NCBI GenBank assembly: GCA_018894595.1
Contig: JAHIPN010000315.1
Coordinates: forward strand, 1-33,006
DNA: 33,006 nt
Reading direction: 5' to 3'
Origin: a bacterium
GTDB taxonomy: Bacteria > Atribacterota > JS1 > SB-45 > 34-128
Of the stretch, positions 8,976 to 16,988 are shown piece after piece (positions within the stretch are counted from its first letter, which is position 1; every line of letters begins with the position of its first letter). A program made the position numbers and the translations under genes. The notes under the pieces were generated by a model. It did not search any database. It saw nothing but the letters and a program-made list of their open reading frames with translations, and had not been told where the DNA came from.

Positions 8976-9848
8976 ATGAAAATATTAATAACCGGAGGAA
9001 ATGGGTTTATTGCTAGAAGTTTATTTGAACAATTGAATATTGAATACACTGTGTTATCTCTTAATAGAAAAGATCTTGACCTTTTGGATTCTTCAAAAGT
9101 TTTTGATTATATAAAAAGCAACCAATTTGATGTAATAATACATACGGCTACATACGACGCCGCACCAAAACATTCCCCAAAAGATCCTTTAAAAGTCCTG
9201 GAAAATAACTTGAAAATGTTCTTTAACCTTTCCAGGTGCAAAGATTATTTTGGCAAGATGATATATTTTGGTTCTGGAGCAGAGTATAGCCGTGAACACT
9301 GGATACCTAAAATGAAAGAAGATTATTTTGATCAACATGTTCCGGTGGATCAATACGGGTTTTCAAAATATATAATGACTAAATATACGCAATTAAACAG
9401 TAATATATATAATCTTAGGCTTTTTGGAATATTTGGTAAATATGATGATTGGCGAGTTCGTTTTATTTCAAATGCTTGTTGTCGTGCAGTCTTAAACCTG
9501 CCTATTAGAATTAATCAAAATGTATTTTTTGATCATCTGTATATCGATGATTTAGTAAAAATTGTTAAATGGTTTATTAATAATAAACCCCAGAAGAATA
9601 TATATAACGTCTGTACAAGCGATGTTTATGATTTTAAAACTTTAGCTGAAAAAATTATTAAAATATCAGGCAAAAGATTGGACATAAATATTAAAACAGA
9701 AGGCCTTGGTAGAGAGTATAGTGGAGACAACTCATTGCTTTTGAAAGAATTAAAGGATTTTGAGTTTACTTCAATAGATGAATCAATTAAAGCTTTATAT
9801 GATTGGTATGAATCAAACAAACAAATTATTGAAAAAGATAAATTGTAA
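8976..9848 (+). CDS. NAD(P)-dependent sugar epimerase/reductase (extended SDR)
   Basis: A 290-residue extended SDR. The nucleotide-binding motif is GGNGFIA at residues 7-13. The usual GSSxVYG block appears as FGSGAEYS, and the catalytic pair is in Y-G-F-S-K. FFDHLYIDDLV and IYNVCTSDVY are standard C-terminal blocks. At 290 residues it is shorter than most epimerases (310-340) and closer to sugar-nucleotide reductases. It starts 4 bases after the ThDP gene with AGAGG inside that gene, so the two are probably co-translated and may act in sequence. If the ThDP enzyme is YerE-like, this could be the later ketone reductase (YerF role), which is an inference. Confidence 0.8.
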   Translation: MKILITGGNGFIARSLFEQLNIEYTVLSLNRKDLDLLDSSKVFDYIKSNQFDVIIHTATYDAAPKHSPKDPLKVLENNLKMFFNLSRCKDYFGKMIYFGSGAEYSREHWIPKMKEDYFDQHVPVDQYGFSKYIMTKYTQLNSNIYNLRLFGIFGKYDDWRVRFISNACCRAVLNLPIRINQNVFFDHLYIDDLVKIVKWFINNKPQKNIYNVCTSDVYDFKTLAEKIIKISGKRLDINIKTEGLGREYSGDNSLLLKELKDFEFTSIDESIKALYDWYESNKQIIEKDKL

Positions 9849-9872
9849 AAAATGCTGCCACGGAGATACTTT

Positions 9873-10364
9873 ATGAATATACATGAAGCAATCGAATTTT
9901 TGGATAAACAGATTTCAGACCCTTCATCAGGATTACCTGAAGAGGTATTTCTCTTTATTAGCGGACTTACTCCAATGGTAAATGTTGATCTCCTTATAAA
10001 GGATGAAAATGGACGGACACTTTTATCTTGGCGGGCTGATCAATTTGCCGGTAGAGGTTGGCATGTCCCTGGTGGTATTGTGCGATTCAAGGAAAAGCTG
10101 GAAGAAAGACTTCAAAAAGTTGCTGAAAAAGAAATCGGTACAATGGTTAAATTTGATCCTGTTCCAATTACTATCAACCAGGTTATCTGTGATCACGATA
10201 CGAGAGGACATTTTATATCAATATTATATAAGTGCTTTCTTTCCAGTAAATTTATCCCTACGAATACAGGGTTAACAAACACTGATAAGGGGTATCTTAT
10301 GTGGCATAATTGTTGCCCTGAGAACATGGTAAAAGTGCACGAAATGTATAGGAGGTATATATGA
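9873..10364 (+). CDS. Nudix hydrolase, GDP-mannose mannosyl hydrolase-like
   Basis: About 163 residues from ATG 9873, preferred over the in-frame ATG at 9852 because CGGAG lies seven bases before it. The protein has a degenerate Nudix box starting at GGIVRFKE and ending KEIG. The loss of the canonical REUxEE glutamates is also seen in Gmm/WcaH, the GDP-mannose hydrolase, as are the flanking WRADQFAGRGWHVPGG and NQVICDHDTRGHFISI. Gmm enzymes release GDP and mannose or fucose by attack at the sugar C1. It may clear or recycle a nucleotide sugar in this module. AGGAGG at 10350-10355 lies inside its 3' end, ahead of a remnant frame. Confidence 0.8.
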   Translation: MNIHEAIEFLDKQISDPSSGLPEEVFLFISGLTPMVNVDLLIKDENGRTLLSWRADQFAGRGWHVPGGIVRFKEKLEERLQKVAEKEIGTMVKFDPVPITINQVICDHDTRGHFISILYKCFLSSKFIPTNTGLTNTDKGYLMWHNCCPENMVKVHEMYRRYI

Positions 10365-10472
10365 AAGTTAGCAGATGTTTTTGTTTGGTTAGAATTGTGT
10401 TTAGAGTGGATTCCAATTCCATGGGAAAATGGATTAAATGCTTTATACGAGGGGGTCAAAAATGAAATGTAA
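10362..10472 (+). pseudogene. Remnant of the C-terminus of an extended-SDR epimerase
   Basis: Directly after the Nudix stop codon the same frame stays open for 35 codons and reads KLADVFVWLELC then LEWIPIPWENGLNALYEG. This resembles the final segment of NAD-dependent epimerases (LGW-P-x-x-x-W/L-EEGL-x-x-x-YEW). It has no start codon and no body. A second frame, beginning at ATG 10361 behind a perfect AGGAGG, gives a 34-residue basic, cysteine-rich peptide that overlaps the next gene by ATGA. I think this second frame is accidental. The remnant suggests that an epimerase gene once stood between the Nudix and methyltransferase-like genes. Confidence 0.4.
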
Positions 10473-11439
10473 AATATGTGGAAATAAACTAATAAAATTA
10501 ATTCAATATGAGAATATGGCAAGTGGAGCACAAATTCTTCCAACAGAAGATACTTTGGCTTCGGACAAAGGAATTTCATTACCAATAAGTCAATGCGTAG
10601 GATGTGGATTAGTGCAAATTCCAGTTCAACCAGTAAAATACTATAAAAAGGCTATTAGATCTGCAGCATGGCTTAGAGGTAAATGGAGAAAAAAACAGAT
10701 ATCAGATTTTAAAGAAGAATTTAACTTGAAGGGCAAAAAAATTGTTAGTATTAATAAAGATCCAAAACCCTCGTCCTATGATGCATTTCTAATGTTTAAT
10801 TATTTAGAGCATTTTCCAGATCCTAAAAAAACATTGCTGCAAATTCGTAATAATTTACCTTCACAAGGAGTTGGAATCGTAGATGTACCTAACTTTGAGA
10901 TGATTGCAAAAGAAAGGGTATTCTCAGAATTAGTTATTGATCATTTATTTTATTTCACCAAACCCACTTTGACACTAACATTACTTTCTAGCGGATTTGA
11001 TGTCTTAAGAATCAATGAATTATTAGATGGGTATGTTCTATCGGCTACAGTACGTAAACGGGAGCCTATAGATTTTGTAGATTCATTCAAAGAGCAACAG
11101 AATAAGTTAATAGATGATATACAGAACTATATTGCTAATTTTTCATCAATAGCCATATGGGGTGCGGGACATCAAACATTTTTTCTATTATCTTTAATGA
11201 AAGATATTAGCAAAATATCATATATAATTGATTCCTCTTTTATAAAACAAGGTAAATATACTCCGGTTACTCATATGCCCATTATGGCCCCTGACATTTT
11301 AAAATCTAAGCCCGTAGAAGCTATTCTTATCATGGTAGGAGGATTTTATTACGAAGTGCCAGATCAAATTAAATCTTTAGGTTTAGATTACTTACCATCA
11401 TTAGCTGTTATCAAAAAATCGGAGGTAGAAACATTATGA
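10462..11439 (+). CDS. C-methyltransferase-like protein lacking SAM-binding motif I
   Basis: 325 residues from ATG 10462, chosen over ATG 10438 because GAGGGGG lies just before it. It has the N-terminal zinc-type domain of NDP-hexose C-methyltransferases (C3/C6 and C45/C48), then FNYLEHFPDP, VPNFEMI and DHLFYFTKPTLT of the methyltransferase core. The C-terminal domain carries AIWGAGHQ and FIKQGKYTPVTHMPI. Members of this family are usually about 400-410 residues. Between LKGKKIVSI (near residue 95) and YDAFLMFNYLEH the roughly 50-residue stretch holding the glycine-rich SAM loop and the acidic ribose-binding residue is missing, with the frame kept. Either it is inactive or it has been repurposed. 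It overlaps the radical SAM gene by 4 bases (ATGA). Confidence 0.8.
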   Translation: MKCKICGNKLIKLIQYENMASGAQILPTEDTLASDKGISLPISQCVGCGLVQIPVQPVKYYKKAIRSAAWLRGKWRKKQISDFKEEFNLKGKKIVSINKDPKPSSYDAFLMFNYLEHFPDPKKTLLQIRNNLPSQGVGIVDVPNFEMIAKERVFSELVIDHLFYFTKPTLTLTLLSSGFDVLRINELLDGYVLSATVRKREPIDFVDSFKEQQNKLIDDIQNYIANFSSIAIWGAGHQTFFLLSLMKDISKISYIIDSSFIKQGKYTPVTHMPIMAPDILKSKPVEAILIMVGGFYYEVPDQIKSLGLDYLPSLAVIKKSEVETL

Positions 11440-12479
11440 AAATTATGGTAGCAAAACAAGAGGCTCAAAAAAGAGAAAAACTAAAACGTGAAAAACCCAA
11501 AGCTTATGAAAAAGTCTGTAAATTTGATGAGAAAATCAAACGGGGCGAAAGCATAACCATTCTTCAGTTTCAATTTGATTATCGGTGTAATTTCAATTGC
11601 TTACATTGTTCTATAGCCAATAGATCTAATCCTACCCGAAAAGAATTGCGGGTTGAAGATGTGGCCAATATTGCTAAACAAGCAGACAAATTGGGTTTAG
11701 CTAGGTGGGTTTTTACTGGTGGAGAACCTTTAATATCTCCCAAATTAGATCCATTTGTAAAAGCTATTGATCCTACAAAATGGTATATCAGCTGCGATTC
11801 GAATGGATGGTTATTAGATCGGGATCGTGCAACTGCGCTTAAAATGCTAGGAATTGATCGAATTCAATTAAGTATCGATAACTTAGAGCCTCGCAACCAT
11901 GATGAATTTAGAAGACGAACTGGATCTCATGCTAGATGTATGAAAGCTATTGATGCAACATTGCAGGCTGAATTGGACCTATTCATTCAAACTGTGGTTA
12001 CTAAACAACGATTGCATTCCCCAGAATTTAAAAAGTTCATAAGCTATTTTACAAATAGAGATATTGATGTGTTCGTTAGTTTTGCTAAGCCTGTGGGAAA
12101 TTATGAGGGACATTTTGAGAGCATGATTGATGAGGAGGATTTGGAATATTTTATAGATTTGCAAAAGCATTATCGTGTCTTTAGTCATTTAACACCTGCT
12201 TTTGGAATGGACTTGGGTTGCCCTGCTGTTAAAGGAATTATAACAATAACTCCATATGGAGATGTACTTGGATGTCAATATACTCCAATTTCCATTGGAA
12301 ATCTATTTATGGAATCTCTCAAAGATATTCTAGAACGGGGAGCAACTATCAAATGGTATGTGGAATATTTACCGACGTGTCCAGCAGCAATGGATCGAGA
12401 TTTTATTGAACGAACTTATGGGAAACAGTTTCCTATCCAATGGACAGAATTCTTTACTCAAGAGGAATTTATAAAATGA
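11436..12479 (+). CDS. Radical SAM protein with SPASM-like C-terminus
   Basis: A 347-residue radical SAM enzyme. The [4Fe-4S] cluster motif C51-x3-C55-x2-C58 (CNFNCLHC) is followed by FTGGEPL, the SAM-binding GGE block, and by a CDSNGWLL strand. The C-terminal part has DLGCPAVKG, TPYGDVLGCQYTP, IGNLFMESLKDI and a later TCPAA. The spacing resembles a reduced SPASM/twitch auxiliary-cluster domain. It starts by ATGA overlap with the methyltransferase-like gene, so the two are translationally coupled. A B12-binding domain is not seen. Radical chemistry such as dehydration, epimerisation or C-C bond change on a sugar nucleotide is plausible here, but the substrate cannot be named. A damaged second copy follows at 12736. 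Confidence 0.85.
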   Translation: MKIMVAKQEAQKREKLKREKPKAYEKVCKFDEKIKRGESITILQFQFDYRCNFNCLHCSIANRSNPTRKELRVEDVANIAKQADKLGLARWVFTGGEPLISPKLDPFVKAIDPTKWYISCDSNGWLLDRDRATALKMLGIDRIQLSIDNLEPRNHDEFRRRTGSHARCMKAIDATLQAELDLFIQTVVTKQRLHSPEFKKFISYFTNRDIDVFVSFAKPVGNYEGHFESMIDEEDLEYFIDLQKHYRVFSHLTPAFGMDLGCPAVKGIITITPYGDVLGCQYTPISIGNLFMESLKDILERGATIKWYVEYLPTCPAAMDRDFIERTYGKQFPIQWTEFFTQEEFIK

Positions 12480-12735
12480 AATGGTTCTCCCGTAGGTCTA
12501 AAACGATAGATAGAAAAATGAGTGATTGGCAAACACGCCCAACCATATTACTTCTTTTTCGAGATGGAGATGGGAGATAGACCGTGATTCTAGAAAATCG
12601 AATTCAGATGCATATCAATTTTATTAAGTAGCATCTGCAAGGAAAGAAGATAATAAACAAACCTTGGGAAATTAAAACTATCTTGACAGAATTAGAGTTG
12701 GCTATTGGGGGCCCAGATACAGGTCTATCAAAAGA
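12476..12735 (+). other. Degenerate segment between the radical SAM gene and its decayed copy
   Basis: This roughly 260-base stretch holds no intact gene. A frame starting with ATGA overlap at 12476 runs 34 codons (MKWFSRRSKT and on) and stops at 12578-12580. The same frame then continues with one further stop, at the TAG after NFIK, to about 12800. It reads like decayed coding sequence rather than a spacer, but I do not recognise the protein. Confidence 0.35.
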
Positions 12736-13047
12736 TATTCCTTTAACCCCGGCTTTGGGCTTAATTTGGGTTGCATTGCGGTTAAACGAATGGTCTCGAT
12801 TACCCAGTATGGCGATGTGATGCCATGTCCGTATATTCACGTTTCACTGGGTAATTTTTTTGAGGAACCATTAAAAGACATTATTGAAAGAGGTTTGAAG
12901 ATTAAATATTTTGGTAAATATGTTGATACCTGTCTTATTGCAGAGGACAGAAAATTTATTAATGACTATGTGGCAAAAAAAATATATGGCAAACCGCTCC
13001 CGGTTCCTTATTCTGAAGTATTTAATAATGATGACTTTATTGACTAA
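12736..13047 (+). pseudogene. C-terminal fragment of a second radical SAM protein
   Basis: About 104 codons that match the C-terminal end of the intact radical SAM protein just upstream: GFGLNLGCIAVK against AFGMDLGCPAVK, ITQYGDVMPCPYI against ITPYGDVLGCQYT, LGNFFEEPLKDIIERG against IGNLFMESLKDILERG, and a similar tail to FNNDDFID. The CxxxCxxC cluster half is gone. The first possible start is TTG 12766, with no ribosome site worth noting. It looks like what is left of a divergent tandem paralogue, not an exact duplicate, because identity is only moderate. Confidence 0.75.
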
Positions 13048-13058
13048 ATAGAGTAAAA

Positions 13059-13157
13059 ATGAAAGAAGTTGCAAATACTCATACATTTGTTAAAGATTTA
13101 ATAAGCGTTATAGTTTCTGTATACAATAGCGAGAAATTTTACAGGGAGATTTTTTAG
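13059..13157 (+). pseudogene. N-terminal remnant of a GT2 glycosyltransferase
   Basis: A 32-codon frame reads MKEVANTHTFVKD and LISVIVSVYNSEKF before a TAG. ISVIVxVYNxEKF is the opening beta-strand and nucleotide-binding turn of family 2 glycosyltransferases, so this is the first tenth of such a gene. The rest is missing, and rfbG begins 27 bases later. It is too short to function. Confidence 0.6.
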
Positions 13158-13184
13158 ATTTTTATAAGAGAGGATAATATTAAT

Positions 13185-14291
13185 ATGCAAAATAATACAT
13201 TTAATAATATTTATAATGGCAAAAAAGTCCTCGTAACTGGGCATACTGGTTTTAAAGGAGGGTGGATATCTATATGGCTTAAGGAACTTGGGGCAGAGGT
13301 AATAGGATATTCTTTGGATCCTCCTACTAAACCAAGTTTTTTTGAAGGTGTAGATTTGAAAAACAAAATAATCCATATTATTGGTGATGTTAGAGATGAA
13401 AAACATTTACTATCTGTCTTTGAAAAATATCAGCCTGAATTTGTTTTCCATTTAGCTGCCCAATCATTGGTGAGATTTTCCTATAAAGAACCACGATTAA
13501 CCTATGAAACAAATGTTATGGGCACGGTAAATATTTTAGAAGCGATAAGAAAAAGCAAGAGCGTAAGGACTGCTGTTATTATTACAAGCGACAAATGTTA
13601 TGAGAATATGGAGTGGATATATGGTTACAGAGAAAATGATCCCGTAGGCGGACATGATCCATATAGTTCGAGTAAAGGTTGCGCAGAACTTGTGGTTTCT
13701 GCATACAGACGTTCATTTTTAAATCCAATAGATCAGGATGATTGTAAAATAGCTATATCATCTGCAAGAGCAGGCAATGTTATTGGGGGTGGCGACTGGA
13801 GAGAAGATCGCCTTATTCCAGATTGTATGAAATCTTTATCAGAAGATAAACCAATAATAATTCGTAATCCAGATGCAATTCGTCCCTGGCAGCATGTACT
13901 GGAACCGTTAAGTGGATATCTTTTACTTGGAGCGAAAATGTATAAAGATGTTATTAAGTATAATGGTGCGTGGAATTTTGGACCATCAGATAGTGATTTA
14001 ATTACTGTAGAGGAAATTACAAAAAAGATCGTGTCTTATTGGGGAAGCGGAAAGTATAAAAATGAAATTTCACGTAAAAATCCTCATGAAGCTAAATTGC
14101 TTAAATTAGATTGCAGTAAAGCTCGTTCTATATTAAAATGGTATCCAGTTTATAATATCGATGAAGCTCTTTTAAAAACAGTAGGATGGTATAAGATGTT
14201 TTATAATGAAACGGAAGAGAACAATTTATATATATACACAGTTAAGCAGATTAAAGATTATGAAAAAAGATGCGGTTACATTGATATTTGA
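13185..14291 (+). CDS. rfbG: CDP-glucose 4,6-dehydratase
   Basis: A 368-residue extended SDR of normal length for RfbG. It converts CDP-glucose to CDP-4-keto-6-deoxyglucose with bound NAD. Diagnostic blocks are VLVTGHTGFKGGW (residues 15-27, NAD loop), FHLAAQSLVR, ITSDKCYEN, the catalytic Y-S-S-S-K, ARAGNVIGGGDW and RPWQHVLEPLSGYL. GHTGFKGGW and TSDKCYEN distinguish it from dTDP- and GDP-sugar dehydratases. AGAGAGGA lies ahead of ATG 13185. It takes its substrate from RfbF (3202), and RfbH follows 64 bases downstream. Confidence 0.95.
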   Translation: MQNNTFNNIYNGKKVLVTGHTGFKGGWISIWLKELGAEVIGYSLDPPTKPSFFEGVDLKNKIIHIIGDVRDEKHLLSVFEKYQPEFVFHLAAQSLVRFSYKEPRLTYETNVMGTVNILEAIRKSKSVRTAVIITSDKCYENMEWIYGYRENDPVGGHDPYSSSKGCAELVVSAYRRSFLNPIDQDDCKIAISSARAGNVIGGGDWREDRLIPDCMKSLSEDKPIIIRNPDAIRPWQHVLEPLSGYLLLGAKMYKDVIKYNGAWNFGPSDSDLITVEEITKKIVSYWGSGKYKNEISRKNPHEAKLLKLDCSKARSILKWYPVYNIDEALLKTVGWYKMFYNETEENNLYIYTVKQIKDYEKRCGYIDI

Positions 14292-14355
14292 AAAAAGATA
14301 ATATGAATCAGCAAAATAAACTTTTATAGGAAATATAGAGTAAAGAGGTTGATTA

Positions 14356-15960
14356 ATGCTAAAATCAGGTGATATTGTTCTAGTTAATGATAGTTATTTT
14401 GACAATATAATAGATTTAAAGAACAAGCTTTTAATTGTATTAGATCCAAAGGGTCAAAATATTCTTTGTGCTATTATCGAAGAAGGCGATAAAGATGTAA
14501 ATTACCGTAGTTTAATTCTTAAAAATAACGATTTAGAAAAAGGTAGTTTAAAAAATGAAGGTATTATAAAATTAGAAAAATTACATTATATTCCCTCAAA
14601 TATATGCGAAAGACTAGGTACGGTTAAAAGGGAGTTTCTTAATAAAATATTGAGAGCTTTCACAAAATATGCTAGCAGTATATACTATGAAAATTTTTGC
14701 AAAGAACAAACCTTAGATAAAATTTCAGCATCAGGGAAAGTTCTTGATGAGGATGATTTATTTAATCTGATAGATGCCTCTTTAGATATGTGGCTTACAG
14801 CAGGAAGGTTTGCTGAAGAGTTTGAGAAAGAATTTCCAAAATTTTTAGGGAGAAAATATTGTGCTTTAGTAAATTCGGGTTCGTCAGCAAATTTAATAGC
14901 AATATCTGCTCTTACTTCTTACAAATTAGGAGAAAGAAGGTTAAAACCAGGGGATGAAGTTATTACGGTTGCAGCCGGTTTTCCAACAACTATTACTCCT
15001 ATTATACAAAATAAGTTGGTACCAGTTTTTATAGATGTAGATATAGGAACATGTAATGTAAACGTTGAGCAATTAGAAAATGCTATTTCAGAGAAGACAA
15101 GAGCTATATTTTTAGCGCATTCATTGGGTAACCCATTTAATGTTGATAAAATTTTAGAGATATGCCATAAATATAACCTTTGGTTGATAGAGGACAATTG
15201 TGACGCATTAGGCTCTAAATATAATGGTAAATATACAGGGACATTTGGACATGTATCCACATCTAGTTTTTATCCGGCCCATCATATAACGATGGGAGAA
15301 GGTGGAGCGGTATTAACAGATGACCTCGAACTTTATAAAATTATTTGTTCTTTTAGAGATTGGGGAAGAGATTGCTGGTGTCCCCCAGGAAAGGACAACA
15401 CCTGTAGAAAAAGATTTAGCTGGAAACTTGGGAATCTCCCTTTTGGCTATGACCATAAATATATATATTCTCACTTAGGGTATAATTTAAAGGCTACAGA
15501 TTTTCAGGCAGCAATAGGGCTTACGCAATTAGAAAAGCTTTCAGAATTTATTAAAAAGAGAAAGGAAAATTTTAAACTACTTTTTAAGGGCTTTAAAAAA
15601 GAAAATTTGGATGAGTATTTCATTTTACCAAAATGGTTACCACGGTCAGAACCAAGTTGGTTTGGGTTTCCGTTGACTATAAAAGATGATGTTTCTTTTG
15701 ATAGAAACAAGTTGATAGAGTTTTTAGAAGAAAATAAAATAGGAACACGGCTTTTATTCGCGGGAAATATGATTAAACAACCAGCATTTACAAATAACCA
15801 GATAAACTACCGAGTATTTGGGGAATTAAAAAATACAGATAAAATTATGAATGATACATTTTGGATAGGTATTTGGCCAGGAATAGGCGAAAAGGAAATT
15901 GAGTCTATGATAGGAAAATTTGAAGAATATTTCATTAAGTTAAACCAAGAAGGATGTTAA
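14356..15960 (+). CDS. rfbH: CDP-4-keto-6-deoxyglucose 3-dehydratase (E1) with a PemK/MazF-like N-terminal domain
   Basis: 534 residues against about 437 for ordinary RfbH. The RfbH part (from about residue 105) is complete: SGSSANL, EDNCDALGS and SFYPAHHITMGEGG, with H309 replacing the PLP lysine. The [2Fe-2S] ligands C282, C340, C342 and C350 show exactly the C-x57-C-x-C-x7-C spacing of E1. It removes the C3 hydroxyl through PMP and one-electron transfer from an E3 reductase not seen here. The extra first 100 residues (LKSGDIVLV, KNKLLIVLD, ILCAIIEEG, IIKLEKLHYI and a LGTVKREFLNKIL end) resemble the PemK/MazF toxin fold. The toxin catalytic Arg and Thr positions do not seem conserved. AAAGAGG precedes ATG 14356, and the frame is continuous. 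The RfbH call is near certain; the PemK-like call is tentative. Confidence 0.93.
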   Translation: MLKSGDIVLVNDSYFDNIIDLKNKLLIVLDPKGQNILCAIIEEGDKDVNYRSLILKNNDLEKGSLKNEGIIKLEKLHYIPSNICERLGTVKREFLNKILRAFTKYASSIYYENFCKEQTLDKISASGKVLDEDDLFNLIDASLDMWLTAGRFAEEFEKEFPKFLGRKYCALVNSGSSANLIAISALTSYKLGERRLKPGDEVITVAAGFPTTITPIIQNKLVPVFIDVDIGTCNVNVEQLENAISEKTRAIFLAHSLGNPFNVDKILEICHKYNLWLIEDNCDALGSKYNGKYTGTFGHVSTSSFYPAHHITMGEGGAVLTDDLELYKIICSFRDWGRDCWCPPGKDNTCRKRFSWKLGNLPFGYDHKYIYSHLGYNLKATDFQAAIGLTQLEKLSEFIKKRKENFKLLFKGFKKENLDEYFILPKWLPRSEPSWFGFPLTIKDDVSFDRNKLIEFLEENKIGTRLLFAGNMIKQPAFTNNQINYRVFGELKNTDKIMNDTFWIGIWPGIGEKEIESMIGKFEEYFIKLNQEGC

Positions 15961-15961
15961 T

Positions 15962-16960
15962 ATGAAAATAGTTCCAGTATTTATGCGTTATGATTATGGT
16001 ATAAAATCTCGAGGCGATTCAGGAGAATATAGAGTTATTTATCCAGTTTTAAAACAAATAACAAATGAGGTTTACCCATTTTGGTATGATAGATATTTAA
16101 CAAAAAAGGATGAATTGCAAAAACGAGTTATACAATTTATTGATGAAATTAATCCTGATATCATTTTCTTTATTTTAATGAGAGATGAATTATCTTTTAA
16201 AACTTTAGATTATTTGAAAGATAAATATATCACTATAAATTGGTTTTGTGATGATCAATGGAGGTTTGAAAATTTTACACAATATTATGCGCCTCACTTT
16301 ACATATTCAGTTACTACAGATAAATTTGCATTGAAGAAATATAGAAATATAGGCTATAAGAATGTAATATTAAGCCAGTGGGCATCTTTTGGGTTTAGTA
16401 ATAATATTAATTTTAAAACAATAAAATATAAATATGATGTTTCTTTTGTAGGTAGTATTAGTGGTTATAGAGAGTATTTAATTAACCAATTAAAAAAGAA
16501 AGACATAAAAGTTGAGTGCTATGGATATGGCTGGAAAAACGGTAGAGTCACTTTTGAGGAAATGGGCGAGATATTTAAAAATTCAAAAATAAATTTAAAT
16601 ATTTCAAACAGCGTTAATTATGACGTAAGATACATTTTTTCTTCTTTAAGAAGTATAAAGGAATTTTTAAGATCAAAAAAACGGATAGAACAGATAAAGG
16701 CAAGGAATTTCGAGATACCAGCTTTTGGTGGATTTCAGCTAACAAATTATGTTACTTTTTTAGAAGATTATTTTAAAATTGGTAGAGAAATAGCGGTATA
16801 TTCTTCATTTGAGGATTTATTATTGCAAATAAGGTATTATCTTGAGAACGAGCTAGAAAGAAGAAAAATAATGATTAATGGTTATAAAAGAGTAATAAAC
16901 GAACACACTTATCTAAATAGATTGAAAAATGTTATCAAAATAGTTACTTCAAATAAATAA
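15962..16960 (+). CDS. CgeB-type glycosyltransferase (GT-B, Glyco_trans_1_2)
   Basis: A 332-residue soluble protein. The C-terminal half matches the CgeB/Glyco_trans_1_2 family: [39 protein letters not shown], then the donor-site-like [18 protein letters not shown] and a late HTYLNRL. The N-terminal half is a GT-B Rossmann-like domain without a signal peptide. It probably transfers one residue of the repeat unit at the cytoplasmic face. It starts one base after the rfbH stop, with AAGGATG as ribosome site. Donor and acceptor are unknown. Confidence 0.75.
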   Translation: MKIVPVFMRYDYGIKSRGDSGEYRVIYPVLKQITNEVYPFWYDRYLTKKDELQKRVIQFIDEINPDIIFFILMRDELSFKTLDYLKDKYITINWFCDDQWRFENFTQYYAPHFTYSVTTDKFALKKYRNIGYKNVILSQWASFGFSNNINFKTIKYKYDVSFVGSISGYREYLINQLKKKDIKVECYGYGWKNGRVTFEEMGEIFKNSKINLNISNSVNYDVRYIFSSLRSIKEFLRSKKRIEQIKARNFEIPAFGGFQLTNYVTFLEDYFKIGREIAVYSSFEDLLLQIRYYLENELERRKIMINGYKRVINEHTYLNRLKNVIKIVTSNK

Positions 16961-16988
16961 TAAGTTAGAGGTTAGGTGGTATAGAATC

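Noticed and set aside
10003..10275. 90-codon + strand frame inside the Nudix gene
   Set aside because: It is out of frame with a clear Nudix protein and its translation resembles nothing.
10193..10585. 130-codon frame on the minus strand
   Set aside because: It runs antisense to the Nudix and methyltransferase-like genes and shows no family pattern; all convincing genes are on the + strand.
12476..12580. 34-codon coupled small gene after the radical SAM gene
   Set aside because: Although it has an ATGA overlap, the frame goes on past stops as degraded sequence, so it is more likely debris than a small protein.
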